A stretch of 64,000 bases of DNA from an uncultured Clostridia bacterium (GCA_948852945.1 CAQPBJ010000001.1:62001-126000); one strand, 5' to 3'. Shown: positions 53,129 through 61,553, numbered from the stretch's first letter. Program-made: numbers and translations. The notes: generated from the sequence alone by a model not told the origin.

Positions 53129-53908
53129 ATGAATAAAAAAATTTTGATTATGCTAACACTGATAGTTTTTATGATAAGTTTTATAACAGTAAGTATGAGT
53201 AATAAAACAAAAGCAACAGATATAAATCAAAAGATTTGTTGGGGAATAAAAAGAAATGATAATCATGAACAACCAGATTTAGGAAAAGAAAACACTGAAT
53301 TAATAAAAAAGTATAATGGAATAGCAATGGGAAATAAAGAAAGTAAAAATATATATTTAACATTTGACTTAGGATATGAAGCTGGGTATACAGAAAAAAT
53401 ATTAGATGTGCTAAAAGAAAATGATGTAAAAGCTTGTTTTTTTATAACAGCTCACTACTTTAATACACATAGCGAATTAGTAAAAAGAATGATTGAAGAA
53501 GGACATGATGTAGGAAATCATACAGTAAATCACAAAAGCTTACCAGAAATACAGGAAGAGGAAGTAAAAAAAGAAGTAATGAATTTACATACAGCAATAT
53601 ACGAAGCATTTGGATATGAAATGAAATATATAAGACCGCCCAAAGGAGAATACAGTGAAAAAACACTACAAATCTGTAATGAATTAAATTATCAAACAAT
53701 AATGTGGTCTTTCGCCTATGATGACTGGGAAGAAAATAAACAAGGCAGAGAAGAATATGGAAAAGAAAAAATATTAAACAATCTTCATAATGGAGAAGTA
53801 ATGTTATTACACGGAACATCAAAAGATAACATGAACATTTTAGATGAATGCATAAAAAAGACAAAAGAACAAGGCTATGAATTTAAAAAGCTAGAAGAAT
53901 TTGAATAA
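53129..53908 (+). CDS. pdaA: Polysaccharide deacetylase, PdaA-like (spore cortex)
   Basis: A 259-residue secreted protein. A signal peptide (KKILIMLTLIVFMISFITVS) is followed by the NodB domain: YLTFDLGYEAGYTEKIL, ACFFITAHY, VGNHTVNHKSLPE (metal His pair) and IRPPKGEYSE. The TFDxGYE form is typical of PdaA, which removes the N-acetyl group as a step toward muramic-delta-lactam in spore cortex. This fits a spore-former. Confidence 0.88.
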   Translation: MNKKILIMLTLIVFMISFITVSMSNKTKATDINQKICWGIKRNDNHEQPDLGKENTELIKKYNGIAMGNKESKNIYLTFDLGYEAGYTEKILDVLKENDVKACFFITAHYFNTHSELVKRMIEEGHDVGNHTVNHKSLPEIQEEEVKKEVMNLHTAIYEAFGYEMKYIRPPKGEYSEKTLQICNELNYQTIMWSFAYDDWEENKQGREEYGKEKILNNLHNGEVMLLHGTSKDNMNILDECIKKTKEQGYEFKKLEEFE

Positions 53909-53971
53909 TAAAACGAATTATATAATTAGGAATGTAAGTATAAATTTCAATTATATAAAAAGATAAGTACT

Positions 53972-54015
53972 AAATTACCTCTTTAAAGAATATATATTAT
54001 TTAGAGAGGTAATTT
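53972..54015 (+). promoter_or_regulatory. Hairpin masking the yqfC ribosome binding site
   Basis: AAATTACCTCT (53972-53982) pairs perfectly with AGAGGTAATTT (54005-54015), directly before the yqfC ATG at 54017. The second arm contains the Shine-Dalgarno sequence GAGAGG. The stem can also work as a pdaA terminator, though no long T run follows. Confidence 0.6.
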
Positions 54016-54016
54016 T

Positions 54017-54280
54017 ATGAATTTTAATAAAGTAAATGAAATATTAGATATGCCAAAAGAAGTTGGCACTAATATACCAAAAGTAACTTTAACAGGATTT
54101 GAAGAAATAGTAATAGAAAATTATAAAGGAATATTAGAATACGAAGAATTCTTTATAAGAATATGCACACATATAGGAAACATAAATATAAATGGATTTG
54201 GCTTAAAACTAAATCAAATAACAGATGAAGCTGTTAGTATAACAGGAAAAATAGAAAATTTTGATTTTGAACGCAGGTGA
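54017..54280 (+). CDS. yqfC: Sporulation protein YqfC
   Basis: An 87-residue protein of the YabP/YqfC family: ILDMPKEVGTNIPKVTLTGF, IVIENYKGILEYEEFFIRI and the late INGFGLKLNQIT. In Bacillus yqfC is expressed under SigE in the mother cell and lies upstream of yqfD, as here. Its stop TGA lies six bases before the yqfD ATG. Confidence 0.88.
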   Translation: MNFNKVNEILDMPKEVGTNIPKVTLTGFEEIVIENYKGILEYEEFFIRICTHIGNININGFGLKLNQITDEAVSITGKIENFDFERR

Positions 54281-54285
54281 TTTTA

Positions 54286-55469
54286 ATGATATTAAAAAGA
54301 ATAAAAAACTTTTTATTAGGATATCTTCAAATAGAAATAGAAGGCTTTTTTATAGAAAGATTTTTTAACATGTGCGCAAAAGAGAAAATAAAATTATGGG
54401 GAACAAAAAGAAAAAATAAAATAGCAGTAACAACTAAAATAAATATAGACGATTTTAAACAGATAAGAAAAATTGCTAAAAAAACTAGTAGTAGAGTAAG
54501 GATAAAAAGAAAAAGAGGAATAATATTTGAAATGAAAAAATATAAAAACAGAAAAGTTTTTATATTTTTGTTTTTTACACTGGTATTGTCAATATTTATG
54601 CTATCTAATTTTATATGGAATATAGAAATAATAGGAAATGAGCAATTATCAGAAAAAGAAATAATAGAAACTTTAAATAAAAATGGACTAAAACAAGGTA
54701 GTTTAAAATTTAAAATAGACAGTAAAAAAATTATTGAAAAAATAAGATTAGAAAACGAAAAAATAGCTTGGATAGGAATTGATTTAAAAGGAACAAATGC
54801 CAAAGTAACAATAGCTGAAGCAACAGAAAAACCAGAAATTATAGATGAAAATGAGTATTGTGACATTGTATCAACTAAAGAAGGAATAATAACAAAAGTA
54901 AATGCTATAAATCGGAACAGCATTAGTAAAAGAAGGAGATGTAGTAGAAGCGGGACAAAAATTAATAGGAGGATGGATGGAAGGAAAATATACAGGAGTA
55001 AGATACATGCATGCTGAGCGGAGAAGTAGAAGCTAAGGTCTGGTATTATCTAGAAAAAGAAGAAAGTTTAATTCAAGAAGAGAAAGTAAAAACAGAAAAA
55101 TCTGAAAAAAAATATGGGATAATTTTAAATAAAAAAACAATAAATTTTTATAAAAGACTTTCAAAATTTGAAAAATATGATACAATGGAAACGAAAAATA
55201 AAATTAAAATTTTAAACAATTTTTATTTGCCCGTTGAAGTAAAAAAAGTAACAAATAATGAATATAAATTAGTAAAAAGAGAGTACTCTAAAGAAGAGTT
55301 AGAAGAAAAAATACTAAATGAATTAAAAGAACAAATGAAATCAGAAATCGAAAATAAAGAAATAGTAAATGAGCATTTTACTACAGAACAAGAAGGCGAG
55401 AAAATAAAGGTTAAATTACTATATGAAGTTATTGAAAAAATAGGGACAGAAGAAAAATTGGTTTCATGA
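54286..55469 (+). CDS. yqfD: Sporulation protein YqfD, with two +1 frameshifts at CGG codons
   Basis: Three frames joined by two +1 steps give one YqfD protein of about 394 residues. Frame 1 runs to IITKVNAIN; CGG at 54913 skipped by one base gives GTALVKEGDVVEAGQKLIGG and GVRYMHAE; CGG at 55019 skipped in the same way gives GEVEAKVWYYLEKEE to the end. Both joins restore conserved family text. An N-terminal domain precedes a membrane helix (about residues 85-105). YqfD acts in spore formation in the mother cell. Without shifting, stop codons at 55015 or 55034 truncate the protein. It overlaps the next gene by 4 bases (ATGA). Confidence 0.85.
54913..54915 (+). other. CGG codon at a +1 frameshift site (yqfD, first)
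   Basis: ATA AAT CGG AAC becomes ATA AAT GGA ACA when the C is skipped (Ile-Asn-Gly-Thr). CGG is in the starting frame (codon 210). Confidence 0.7.
55019..55021 (+). other. CGG codon at a +1 frameshift site (yqfD, second)
   Basis: GCT GAG CGG AGA becomes GCT GAG GGA GAA when the C is skipped (Ala-Glu-Gly-Glu). CGG is in frame after the first shift; without a second shift TAA follows at 55034. Confidence 0.7.
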
Positions 55470-56671
55470 AAGGAGAAAAAGTATTGGAAGAGAGAAGTTT
55501 AAAAGTAGTAGATTCAAACACCACCTTTTTTGGGAAACTAAGCAATACACTATCAAAGATAATGATTCCAACAAAAATAGGAATAAATGGGATTGTTATT
55601 AATTTAAAAAGGAACAATTTACTAAAAGCGTTTGAAAACAATATTAACTTCAAAGACAATATTAACGATAACAAAAAACATGTTTTAGAACAAAAATATC
55701 AAGAAGCATATTCACTATATTTAGAAGCAATTGATAAATACATAATGGACAGTGTTTATAAAAAGGTAAAATCAAACACAGCATCAGAATTTGAAAAAAA
55801 TGCAATGGGAAATTACTATAAAATAACACAAATAAAAGAAAAAGATTATAATGAATACAAATATCAAAAACAAAAATATTTAATAGAATTAGACTATGAA
55901 TCATTAAAATTAAATGCAAAAGAAAAAGTAATAAAAAAATATAACGAATTTTATGTTACACAAATGGATTCCTTCTTTAAAGGAATACTAAAATGTTATT
56001 CAGTAAAATTAGCAGAATGCAGCAGAAAAGCAGATGAAGAGAAATTAGATGTATACAACAAAATTTTTGATACACTACAAGAATATGTAAACAACATAAT
56101 AATTATAAAATTGCAAACAGATGAAGGAACATTAATAGAAGAAAAAAATGGTGGAGATTTACAACGTTTAGACCAATTTGATATAGGTGTACTAGAACCA
56201 AAAGATTATGTAGAAAAAAATATGATTCTGTTAGGAATAAGCAGAACAATATTTACTCATAGTTTGCCATTAGTAGCAACAGAACAATGCTATGAAAAAT
56301 TATTAAGAGATATAAGAAAAATAATAGTAAAAGATAAAACTAAAAAAGCAAAAATGGAAACATATAATATTTTCTTAGACTTAATGGAAGCATACAGCAT
56401 AAAATTACTTTCAGGAAAAGTATATTGGGAAAAAACAGAAGAAAGAGAAGATTATAAAAAATTCTATGCACAATATGAAAAAACAGAAACAGCCAGAGAA
56501 AAAGAAATATTATTTTTAAAAAGAGAACTAGCAACTTTAGATAATAACGAAGAAAATAAAGAAATATTACAATTCTATAAAGAAAGATTAATTTCTTATG
56601 GAGCAATGAAAAATATAAAAAATATTTGCAAAACAGGAGCTAAATATACAAGAACTAGAAAGGCAAGTTAA
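55466..56671 (+). CDS. Uncharacterised 401-aa protein at the usual phoH position
   Basis: No family is recognised. The protein is soluble, helical and Lys/Glu-rich, with segments YQEAYSLYLEAIDKYIMDSV and LLGISRTIFTHSLPLVATEQ. It has no Walker motif. It starts in a 4-base overlap with yqfD and its stop overlaps the ybeY start (TAATG), so it is tightly coupled. In many Firmicutes phoH lies between yqfD and ybeY; here this gene stands in that place. Confidence 0.7.
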   Translation: MKGEKVLEERSLKVVDSNTTFFGKLSNTLSKIMIPTKIGINGIVINLKRNNLLKAFENNINFKDNINDNKKHVLEQKYQEAYSLYLEAIDKYIMDSVYKKVKSNTASEFEKNAMGNYYKITQIKEKDYNEYKYQKQKYLIELDYESLKLNAKEKVIKKYNEFYVTQMDSFFKGILKCYSVKLAECSRKADEEKLDVYNKIFDTLQEYVNNIIIIKLQTDEGTLIEEKNGGDLQRLDQFDIGVLEPKDYVEKNMILLGISRTIFTHSLPLVATEQCYEKLLRDIRKIIVKDKTKKAKMETYNIFLDLMEAYSIKLLSGKVYWEKTEEREDYKKFYAQYEKTETAREKEILFLKRELATLDNNEENKEILQFYKERLISYGAMKNIKNICKTGAKYTRTRKAS

Positions 56672-57144
56672 TGAAAGAACTAGTACAAATTGAATTTTTA
56701 GATATAGAAGAAAATGAAGAATATTGTAAGCTAATTGAAAAAGTAATAGAAAAATGTTTTGAAGAAGAAAAATTATTAGAAACAAAATTATATATGAGCA
56801 TTATTCTAACAACACCAGATAAAATTCAGGAAATGAATAATGAATACAGAAAAATAAATAAAACAACAGACGTTTTATCATTTCCAATGTTCGAAAAAGA
56901 AGAATTACAAAATATATCACTAATTACAGAAGAACCATTAGGAGATATAGTAATTTCAATTGAAAAAGTACAAGAACAAGCAGAAGAATACGGTCATTCA
57001 TTTGAAAGAGAACTAGCATACATGGTAGTTCACGGCTTTTATCATTTAATGGGATATGATCATATAGAACTTACTGACAGAGTAGAAATGAGAAAAAAAG
57101 AAGAAGAAATATTAAATAAACTTTCAATAACTAGAGAAAACTAA
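56671..57144 (+). CDS. ybeY: Endoribonuclease YbeY (rRNA maturation)
   Basis: A 157-residue protein. NNEYRKINKTTDVLSFP, GDIVISIEKVQEQA and the zinc motif VVHGFYHLMGYDH (HGxxHLxGYDH) define YbeY. It takes part in 16S rRNA 3' processing and ribosome quality control. Coupled to the gene upstream by a one-base overlap. Confidence 0.96.
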   Translation: MKELVQIEFLDIEENEEYCKLIEKVIEKCFEEEKLLETKLYMSIILTTPDKIQEMNNEYRKINKTTDVLSFPMFEKEELQNISLITEEPLGDIVISIEKVQEQAEEYGHSFERELAYMVVHGFYHLMGYDHIELTDRVEMRKKEEEILNKLSITREN

Positions 57145-57168
57145 AACAAAAGAAAAGGAGGATATCAT

Positions 57169-58272
57169 ATGGGAAAACGTAATGATAGACAATCCAAGAA
57201 AAAAAACATAGGTATTAAAATTTTATTGCTATTACTACTAATAACAATAGCTGCTGTAGGTGCATTCTTCGGATATAAATATATGAACGAAGATAAAACA
57301 AAAGAAGCTTCAACACAAGGAATAAGTGAAGAAAATATTACACCAGAACCAGAACCAGTAAAAACAGTTCAAATATACGCAGGAACAGATAGACCAATAG
57401 CATGTATGATTGATAATCATAGTGATGCATGGCCACAATTTGCAATAAACAAAGCATATGCAGTATATGAAATAATTGTTGAAGGTGGAGAAACAAGATT
57501 AATGGCAGTATTCAAAGGATCAGATGCAGACAAAGTTGGTCCTATGAGAAGCTCAAGACACTATTTCCTAGATTATGCTTTAGAAAATGATGCAATATAT
57601 GCACATATAGGCTGGAGTCCACAAGCACAAAAAGATATCAAGACATTAGGTGTAAATAATATAAATGGACTAGAATATGATACAGGACGAGCATGGAAAG
57701 AAGGAGACGTATTCTGGAGATTATCAAACAGATATGCACCACATAATTCAATTTGTGATTTAGCGACAATAAAAACAGCTGCAGCTTCTAAAGGATATAG
57801 AACAACATCAGATGCAAAAAGTATACTAAATTACACTACAGATGATGTGACATTAGAAGAAAATACAGATGCAATATCAGCCACAACTGTTAAAATACCA
57901 TTTTCTAACTTACAAACAGTAACGTTTGAATATAATGCAGAAACGGGAAGGTATACAAGATATGCAAGAGGAAAAGTACAAACAGATGCAACAGACGATA
58001 CTAATATAACAACTAAAAACATAATAATAACCAAAGCTGAAAATTATACATTATCAGATGGAGAAAATAAAGGTAGACAAGGACTAAAAAATACAGGAAC
58101 TAAAGATGGATACTACATAACAAATGGAAAAGCCATTCCAATAACTTGTACAAAATCAGATAGATCATCAAAAACAGTTTACAAAAATGCAAACGGAGAA
58201 GAAATAAAAGTAAATGATGGAAATACCTTCTTCGAAATTTGTCCTGTAGATGCAAATATAACAATACAATAA
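57169..58272 (+). CDS. DUF3048 (YerB-like) membrane-anchored protein
   Basis: A 367-residue protein. After a basic start, one membrane helix (IKILLLLLLITIAAVGAFFG) anchors an outside domain: RPIACMIDNHSDAWPQFAI, YEIIVEGGETRLMAVF, GPMRSSRHYFLDYA and RLSNRYAPHNSI. These are DUF3048 signatures. The function is unknown; it may act at the cell envelope. AAGGAGGATATCAT precedes the ATG. Confidence 0.9.
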   Translation: MGKRNDRQSKKKNIGIKILLLLLLITIAAVGAFFGYKYMNEDKTKEASTQGISEENITPEPEPVKTVQIYAGTDRPIACMIDNHSDAWPQFAINKAYAVYEIIVEGGETRLMAVFKGSDADKVGPMRSSRHYFLDYALENDAIYAHIGWSPQAQKDIKTLGVNNINGLEYDTGRAWKEGDVFWRLSNRYAPHNSICDLATIKTAAASKGYRTTSDAKSILNYTTDDVTLEENTDAISATTVKIPFSNLQTVTFEYNAETGRYTRYARGKVQTDATDDTNITTKNIIITKAENYTLSDGENKGRQGLKNTGTKDGYYITNGKAIPITCTKSDRSSKTVYKNANGEEIKVNDGNTFFEICPVDANITIQ

Positions 58273-58304
58273 AGAAGAGGTTTAAAAACCTTTTCTTTTT
58301 TGCA
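58270..58304 (+). terminator. Terminator after the DUF3048 gene
   Basis: AAAGAAGAGGTTT and AACCTTTTCTTTTTT arms around AAA. Confidence 0.75.
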
Positions 58305-58437
58305 TTATACCTATTTAGAATAATCTTTTTACAATTAAGAAAAAAGAACAATTTCAAAAGAGTAGCTTATTAGAATTCTATTGTTAAAAGAAAAATAATA
58401 TGCTAAAATTACAATATTAAAGAATTTAGGAGAAAAT

Positions 58438-59343
58438 ATGTCAGAATTTAAATCAGGATTTGTATCATTAATAGGAAGAACAAATGTAGGAAAATCAACA
58501 TTATTAAATACATTAATAAAAGAAGATGTATCAATAACAGCAAATAAGCCACAAACAACAAGATTAGCAATAAGAGCAATAGCCAATAGACCAAACTCGC
58601 AAATAATTTTTATTGATACACCAGGAATACATAAACCCAAAAGCAAATTAAGCGAAACAATGGTAGACACAGCAATGTCAAGCCTAAAAGATGTTGATGT
58701 AATCTTATTTTTAATAGAAGCGACAAGCAACGAAGTAGGAAAAGGAGATACATACATTTTAGAAAAATTAAAAGAAATAAATAAAAAAGTAATACTAATA
58801 ATAAATAAGATAGATTTAGTAAAAAAAGAATGCTTACTAAATTTAATCAACCTATATAAAGAATGCTATGATTTTTCAAGCATAATACCTGTAGAAGCAA
58901 CAAAAGAAAAATATTCTGATGTTGTTTTAAACGAAATAGAAAAATTGCTAAAACCAGGTCCAAAATTTTACGAAGAAGATGAATATACAGATCAAACATC
59001 AAGACAAATGGCAGAAGAAAAAATAAGAGAAAAAGCATTAAGATTTCTAAATGATGAAGTACCACATGGACTATATGTAGAAGTAACAAAATTTAAAGAT
59101 AGAAAAACGAGCAAAGGTGAAGAAATATACGATATAGAAGCAACAATATACTGCAAAAGAGATTCACATAAAGGAATAATAATAGGAAAAGATGGACAAA
59201 TGCTAAAAAGAATAGGACAATATGCAAGAAAAGATTTAGAAAAAATTTTTCAAACCAAAATAAACCTTAAATTATGGGTCAAAGTAGATAACAAGTGGGA
59301 CGAAAACACAAACATTTTGAAAAAATTTAAGTATACAAACTAA
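58438..59343 (+). CDS. era: GTPase Era
   Basis: A 301-residue protein. G1 GRTNVGKSTLLN (usual Pro replaced by Thr), G2 switch PQTTR, G3 DTPGIHKP and G4 NKID, followed by a C-terminal KH domain (IIIGKDGQMLKRIGQYARKD). Era binds the 3' end of 16S rRNA in 30S assembly. It precedes yqzL and recO as in many Firmicutes. Confidence 0.96.
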   Translation: MSEFKSGFVSLIGRTNVGKSTLLNTLIKEDVSITANKPQTTRLAIRAIANRPNSQIIFIDTPGIHKPKSKLSETMVDTAMSSLKDVDVILFLIEATSNEVGKGDTYILEKLKEINKKVILIINKIDLVKKECLLNLINLYKECYDFSSIIPVEATKEKYSDVVLNEIEKLLKPGPKFYEEDEYTDQTSRQMAEEKIREKALRFLNDEVPHGLYVEVTKFKDRKTSKGEEIYDIEATIYCKRDSHKGIIIGKDGQMLKRIGQYARKDLEKIFQTKINLKLWVKVDNKWDENTNILKKFKYTN

Positions 59344-59382
59344 AGCTAAAGTTCATAATATTATATAAGGAAGGTTGATATT

Positions 59383-59493
59383 ATGAACGAACAAAAAAGA
59401 AACTGGGAAAAATTTAAAAAAACAGGAAAAATAGAAGATTATCTAAAATATAAAAAAACAGAAAAAACAGATTCAAGGCAAAGGGACGTATAA
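59383..59493 (+). CDS. yqzL: YqzL-like small protein
   Basis: A 36-residue protein: NWEKFKKTGKIEDYLKYKK is the YqzL-type core (W..F..TG.I..YL.Y). Function unknown. It is placed between era and recO exactly as in other Firmicutes. ATAAGGAAGGTTGATATT provides the ribosome binding site, and recO starts two bases after its stop. Confidence 0.8.
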   Translation: MNEQKRNWEKFKKTGKIEDYLKYKKTEKTDSRQRDV

Positions 59494-59494
59494 A

Positions 59495-60224
59495 ATGAAA
59501 ATAGTAAAAACAAGTGGAGTAGTAATACGGCGAAAATAGTTTAGGAGATTCAGATAAAATATTAACAATACTAACACCTAATTTGGGAAAAATATCGTGT
59601 GTTGCAAAAGGAGCTAAAAGACCCAAGAGCATGTTAATGGCAGGATCACAACTATTATGCTTTGGCGAATATGTATTAAGAAAATCAAATGACATGTACA
59701 CAATGCAAAGCTGTGATCCAATAGAAATATTTTATCAAATAAGAGTAGATATAGAAAAATTAAATTATGTAGCAGCAATAATAAAAATAATAATAGATGT
59801 AACAACAGAAAATCAAAATAATTATAATATACTAAAATTATTTTTAAATACACTGTACATAATATCAGAAAGTGATAAAGATTTAGATTTTATACTTTCA
59901 GTTTTTAAAATGAGATTATTAAAAATATTAGGATATACCCCGAATGTAAATGAATGTGTATCTTGTGGAGAAAAAGAAAGCTTAGAACAATTTAGTATAA
60001 AAGATGATGGATTTAAATGTAAAGAATGCAGCAAACAAGACAAATCATCAATACAAATGTCAGAAGGATGTAGATATGCAATAATATATACATTAAATGC
60101 AGATGCAAAAAAGATATTTTCATTTACAATAAAAGAAGAATCATTAAAAGAATTTGAACTAATAACAAGAATTTATTTTAATGAAAAATTAGAAAAAGAA
60201 TATAAAGTAGAAAGCCTTGTTTAA
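59495..60224 (+). CDS. recO: DNA repair protein RecO, with +1 frameshift at CGG
   Basis: The start MKIVKTSGVVI is followed by CGG (codon 12, 59528-59530) and a stop TAG after two further codons. Skipping the C gives GGC GAA AAT AGT, then LGDSDKILTILTPNLGKISC, the RecO OB-fold, open to the stop at 60224. CVSCGEKESLEQF and FKCKECSK form the zinc-finger region. RecO loads RecA with RecR. About 242 residues after the shift, the normal length. The signal favours real expression of this gene through a shift, or an inserted base. Confidence 0.85.
59528..59530 (+). other. CGG codon at a +1 frameshift site (recO)
   Basis: GTA ATA CGG CGA AAA TAG in the starting frame; skipping C gives ATA GGC GAA AAT AGT (I-G-E-N-S), in frame with the rest of RecO. 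Confidence 0.7.
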
Positions 60225-60238
60225 ACGGGGCTTTTTTA
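60210..60238 (+). terminator. Terminator after recO
   Basis: AAAGCC and GGGGCTTT arms with T6 following; the stem spans the stop codon. Confidence 0.7.
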
Positions 60239-60319
60239 AATGAGACAATTTGATTTTATGTTAACAAAATGGTATAATTAATAGTGACAAAAAAATTATT
60301 CATAACAGGAGGGATTAAC

Positions 60320-60817
60320 ATGATGAAAGAAAGCTGGAAAGAATACTGCCGGACCGAAGGACTTGAATATTTAGGATGTTTTGCAGATCCTGAAACTGAC
60401 GAGATCTTGGGAGAGTTTGCAAAAGATGGTGGAAAAGTAATACGCTTAGGAGGAGAAAAGAGAGACATCTTAAGAAGCGCATACGGCATGCCACAAAAAA
60501 GCAAAATTACAGTAAACAATCTCAATGCAGCAACAAAACTGGAAAATGCAGTTTCGGTTATCGAGTTCTGCGAGCATGCGTCAGATATGCATGAAACAGA
60601 CGACCCGTATGCCTTTGTAATCAAACCTGAAAAAAAGGAAGAGATGAAGAGGCTGGTGGATAGCTGGACAGGAAAAGGATGCTGGACATCTACAGGAGTT
60701 GTCTACATAACGATTACCGAGGAGCAGAAGGAACAGGTGAAAAAAGATGTCACTGAATATATTGCAAGCAATGATAACGCAGTATTTTACATCAATGACG
60801 ACAGAATCCCTGGATGA
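60320..60817 (+). CDS. Uncharacterised 165-aa protein, GC-rich single-gene unit
   Basis: No family is recognised. The protein has EFAKDGGKVIRLGGEKRDIL near the start and KCWTSTG-like text (actual GKGCWTSTGVVYITITEEQ) near the end, suggesting an alpha-beta fold. Composition is GC-rich compared with recO and hpf on its sides, and CGG (Cys-Arg-Thr) is used. An ATG pair at 60320 follows AGGAGGGATTAAC; an earlier ATG lies before this site. A TATAAT-type promoter lies at about 60272 and a GC-rich hairpin follows. Confidence 0.65.
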   Translation: MMKESWKEYCRTEGLEYLGCFADPETDEILGEFAKDGGKVIRLGGEKRDILRSAYGMPQKSKITVNNLNAATKLENAVSVIEFCEHASDMHETDDPYAFVIKPEKKEEMKRLVDSWTGKGCWTSTGVVYITITEEQKEQVKKDVTEYIASNDNAVFYINDDRIPG

Positions 60818-60837
60818 AGTAGCAGGTCTTACCTGCA

Positions 60838-60888
60838 AAAGGAAAGCCACTGTAAGCACACGAATGTGTCAGACAGTGGCTTGTCTGC
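60838..60888 (+). terminator. Terminator of the 165-aa gene unit
   Basis: AAGCCACTGT and ACAGTGGCTT arms enclose an inner ACACGAATGTGT hairpin. Confidence 0.75.
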
Positions 60889-60969
60889 ATTATAGCATAA
60901 TTTAAAGTTGACTTTTAACCAATATATAGATATAATAAAATCACTAAAACGAAAGAAGGAGTGATTAAA

Positions 60970-61503
60970 ATGAATATAAAAATAACAGGAAAAGATTTAA
61001 AAGCAACAGAGGCAATTAAAGACTACATAGAAAGAAAAATGGAAAGACTAGAAAAGTATTATGAAACAGAAGATTTAGATATACAAGTAATGATCAGACT
61101 AGAAAGAGAATTACAAATTGCAGAAATTAGCGTATCATACAAAGGAGACAGCCATAGAGCAGTAGCTGAAAGCAAAGACTTATATGCTTCAATTGATGAA
61201 GATATTGACATATTAGAAAGACAAATTAGAAAAGCAAAAACTAAAAAAGAAAGAATGAACAAAGACGAATCAATTAGAGTAAAAGAAATGGAAATGCTAG
61301 AAGAAACAGATTTAGATGGAGATATAGTAAAAACAACTTATTATGATATTAAGCCAATGTCAGCAGAAGATGCTAAAATGATATTAGAAGAAAGAAAAAC
61401 ACAAAACTTTTTAGCATATATAGATGTTGATACAAACAAAGTTCATGTTATCTATAAATTAAAAGACGGTAAAAACTTTGGTATTTCAGAACCAGAATGT
61501 TAG
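60970..61503 (+). CDS. hpf: Ribosome hibernation promoting factor (long form)
   Basis: A protein of about 177 residues. The N-terminal S30AE domain (NIKITGKDLKATEAIKDYI, IAEISVSYKGDSHRAVA, DLYASIDEDIDILERQIRK) is joined by a charged linker to a C-terminal dimerisation domain (MSAEDAKMILEERKTQNFLA, VIYKLKDGKNFG). Long HPF links two 70S ribosomes into inactive 100S dimers in stationary phase. Start at 60970 follows AAGAAGGAGTGATTAAA. Confidence 0.95.
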   Translation: MNIKITGKDLKATEAIKDYIERKMERLEKYYETEDLDIQVMIRLERELQIAEISVSYKGDSHRAVAESKDLYASIDEDIDILERQIRKAKTKKERMNKDESIRVKEMEMLEETDLDGDIVKTTYYDIKPMSAEDAKMILEERKTQNFLAYIDVDTNKVHVIYKLKDGKNFGISEPEC

Positions 61504-61514
61504 TAACATATAAA

Positions 61515-61553
61515 AAGAAAATCTATCGATTTAAAATCGGTAGATTTTTTATT
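61515..61553 (+). terminator. Terminator after hpf
   Basis: AAATCTATCGAT and ATCGGTAGATTT arms around TTAAA, followed by T run. Confidence 0.85.

Noticed and set aside
41122..60224. Sequencing or assembly error as the sole cause of the four +1 breaks
   Set aside because: Not excluded, but the breaks share one very rare codon, and the unbroken version of the same local sequence (AATGGA) occurs repeatedly without error in this window. Kept as the main alternative to test.
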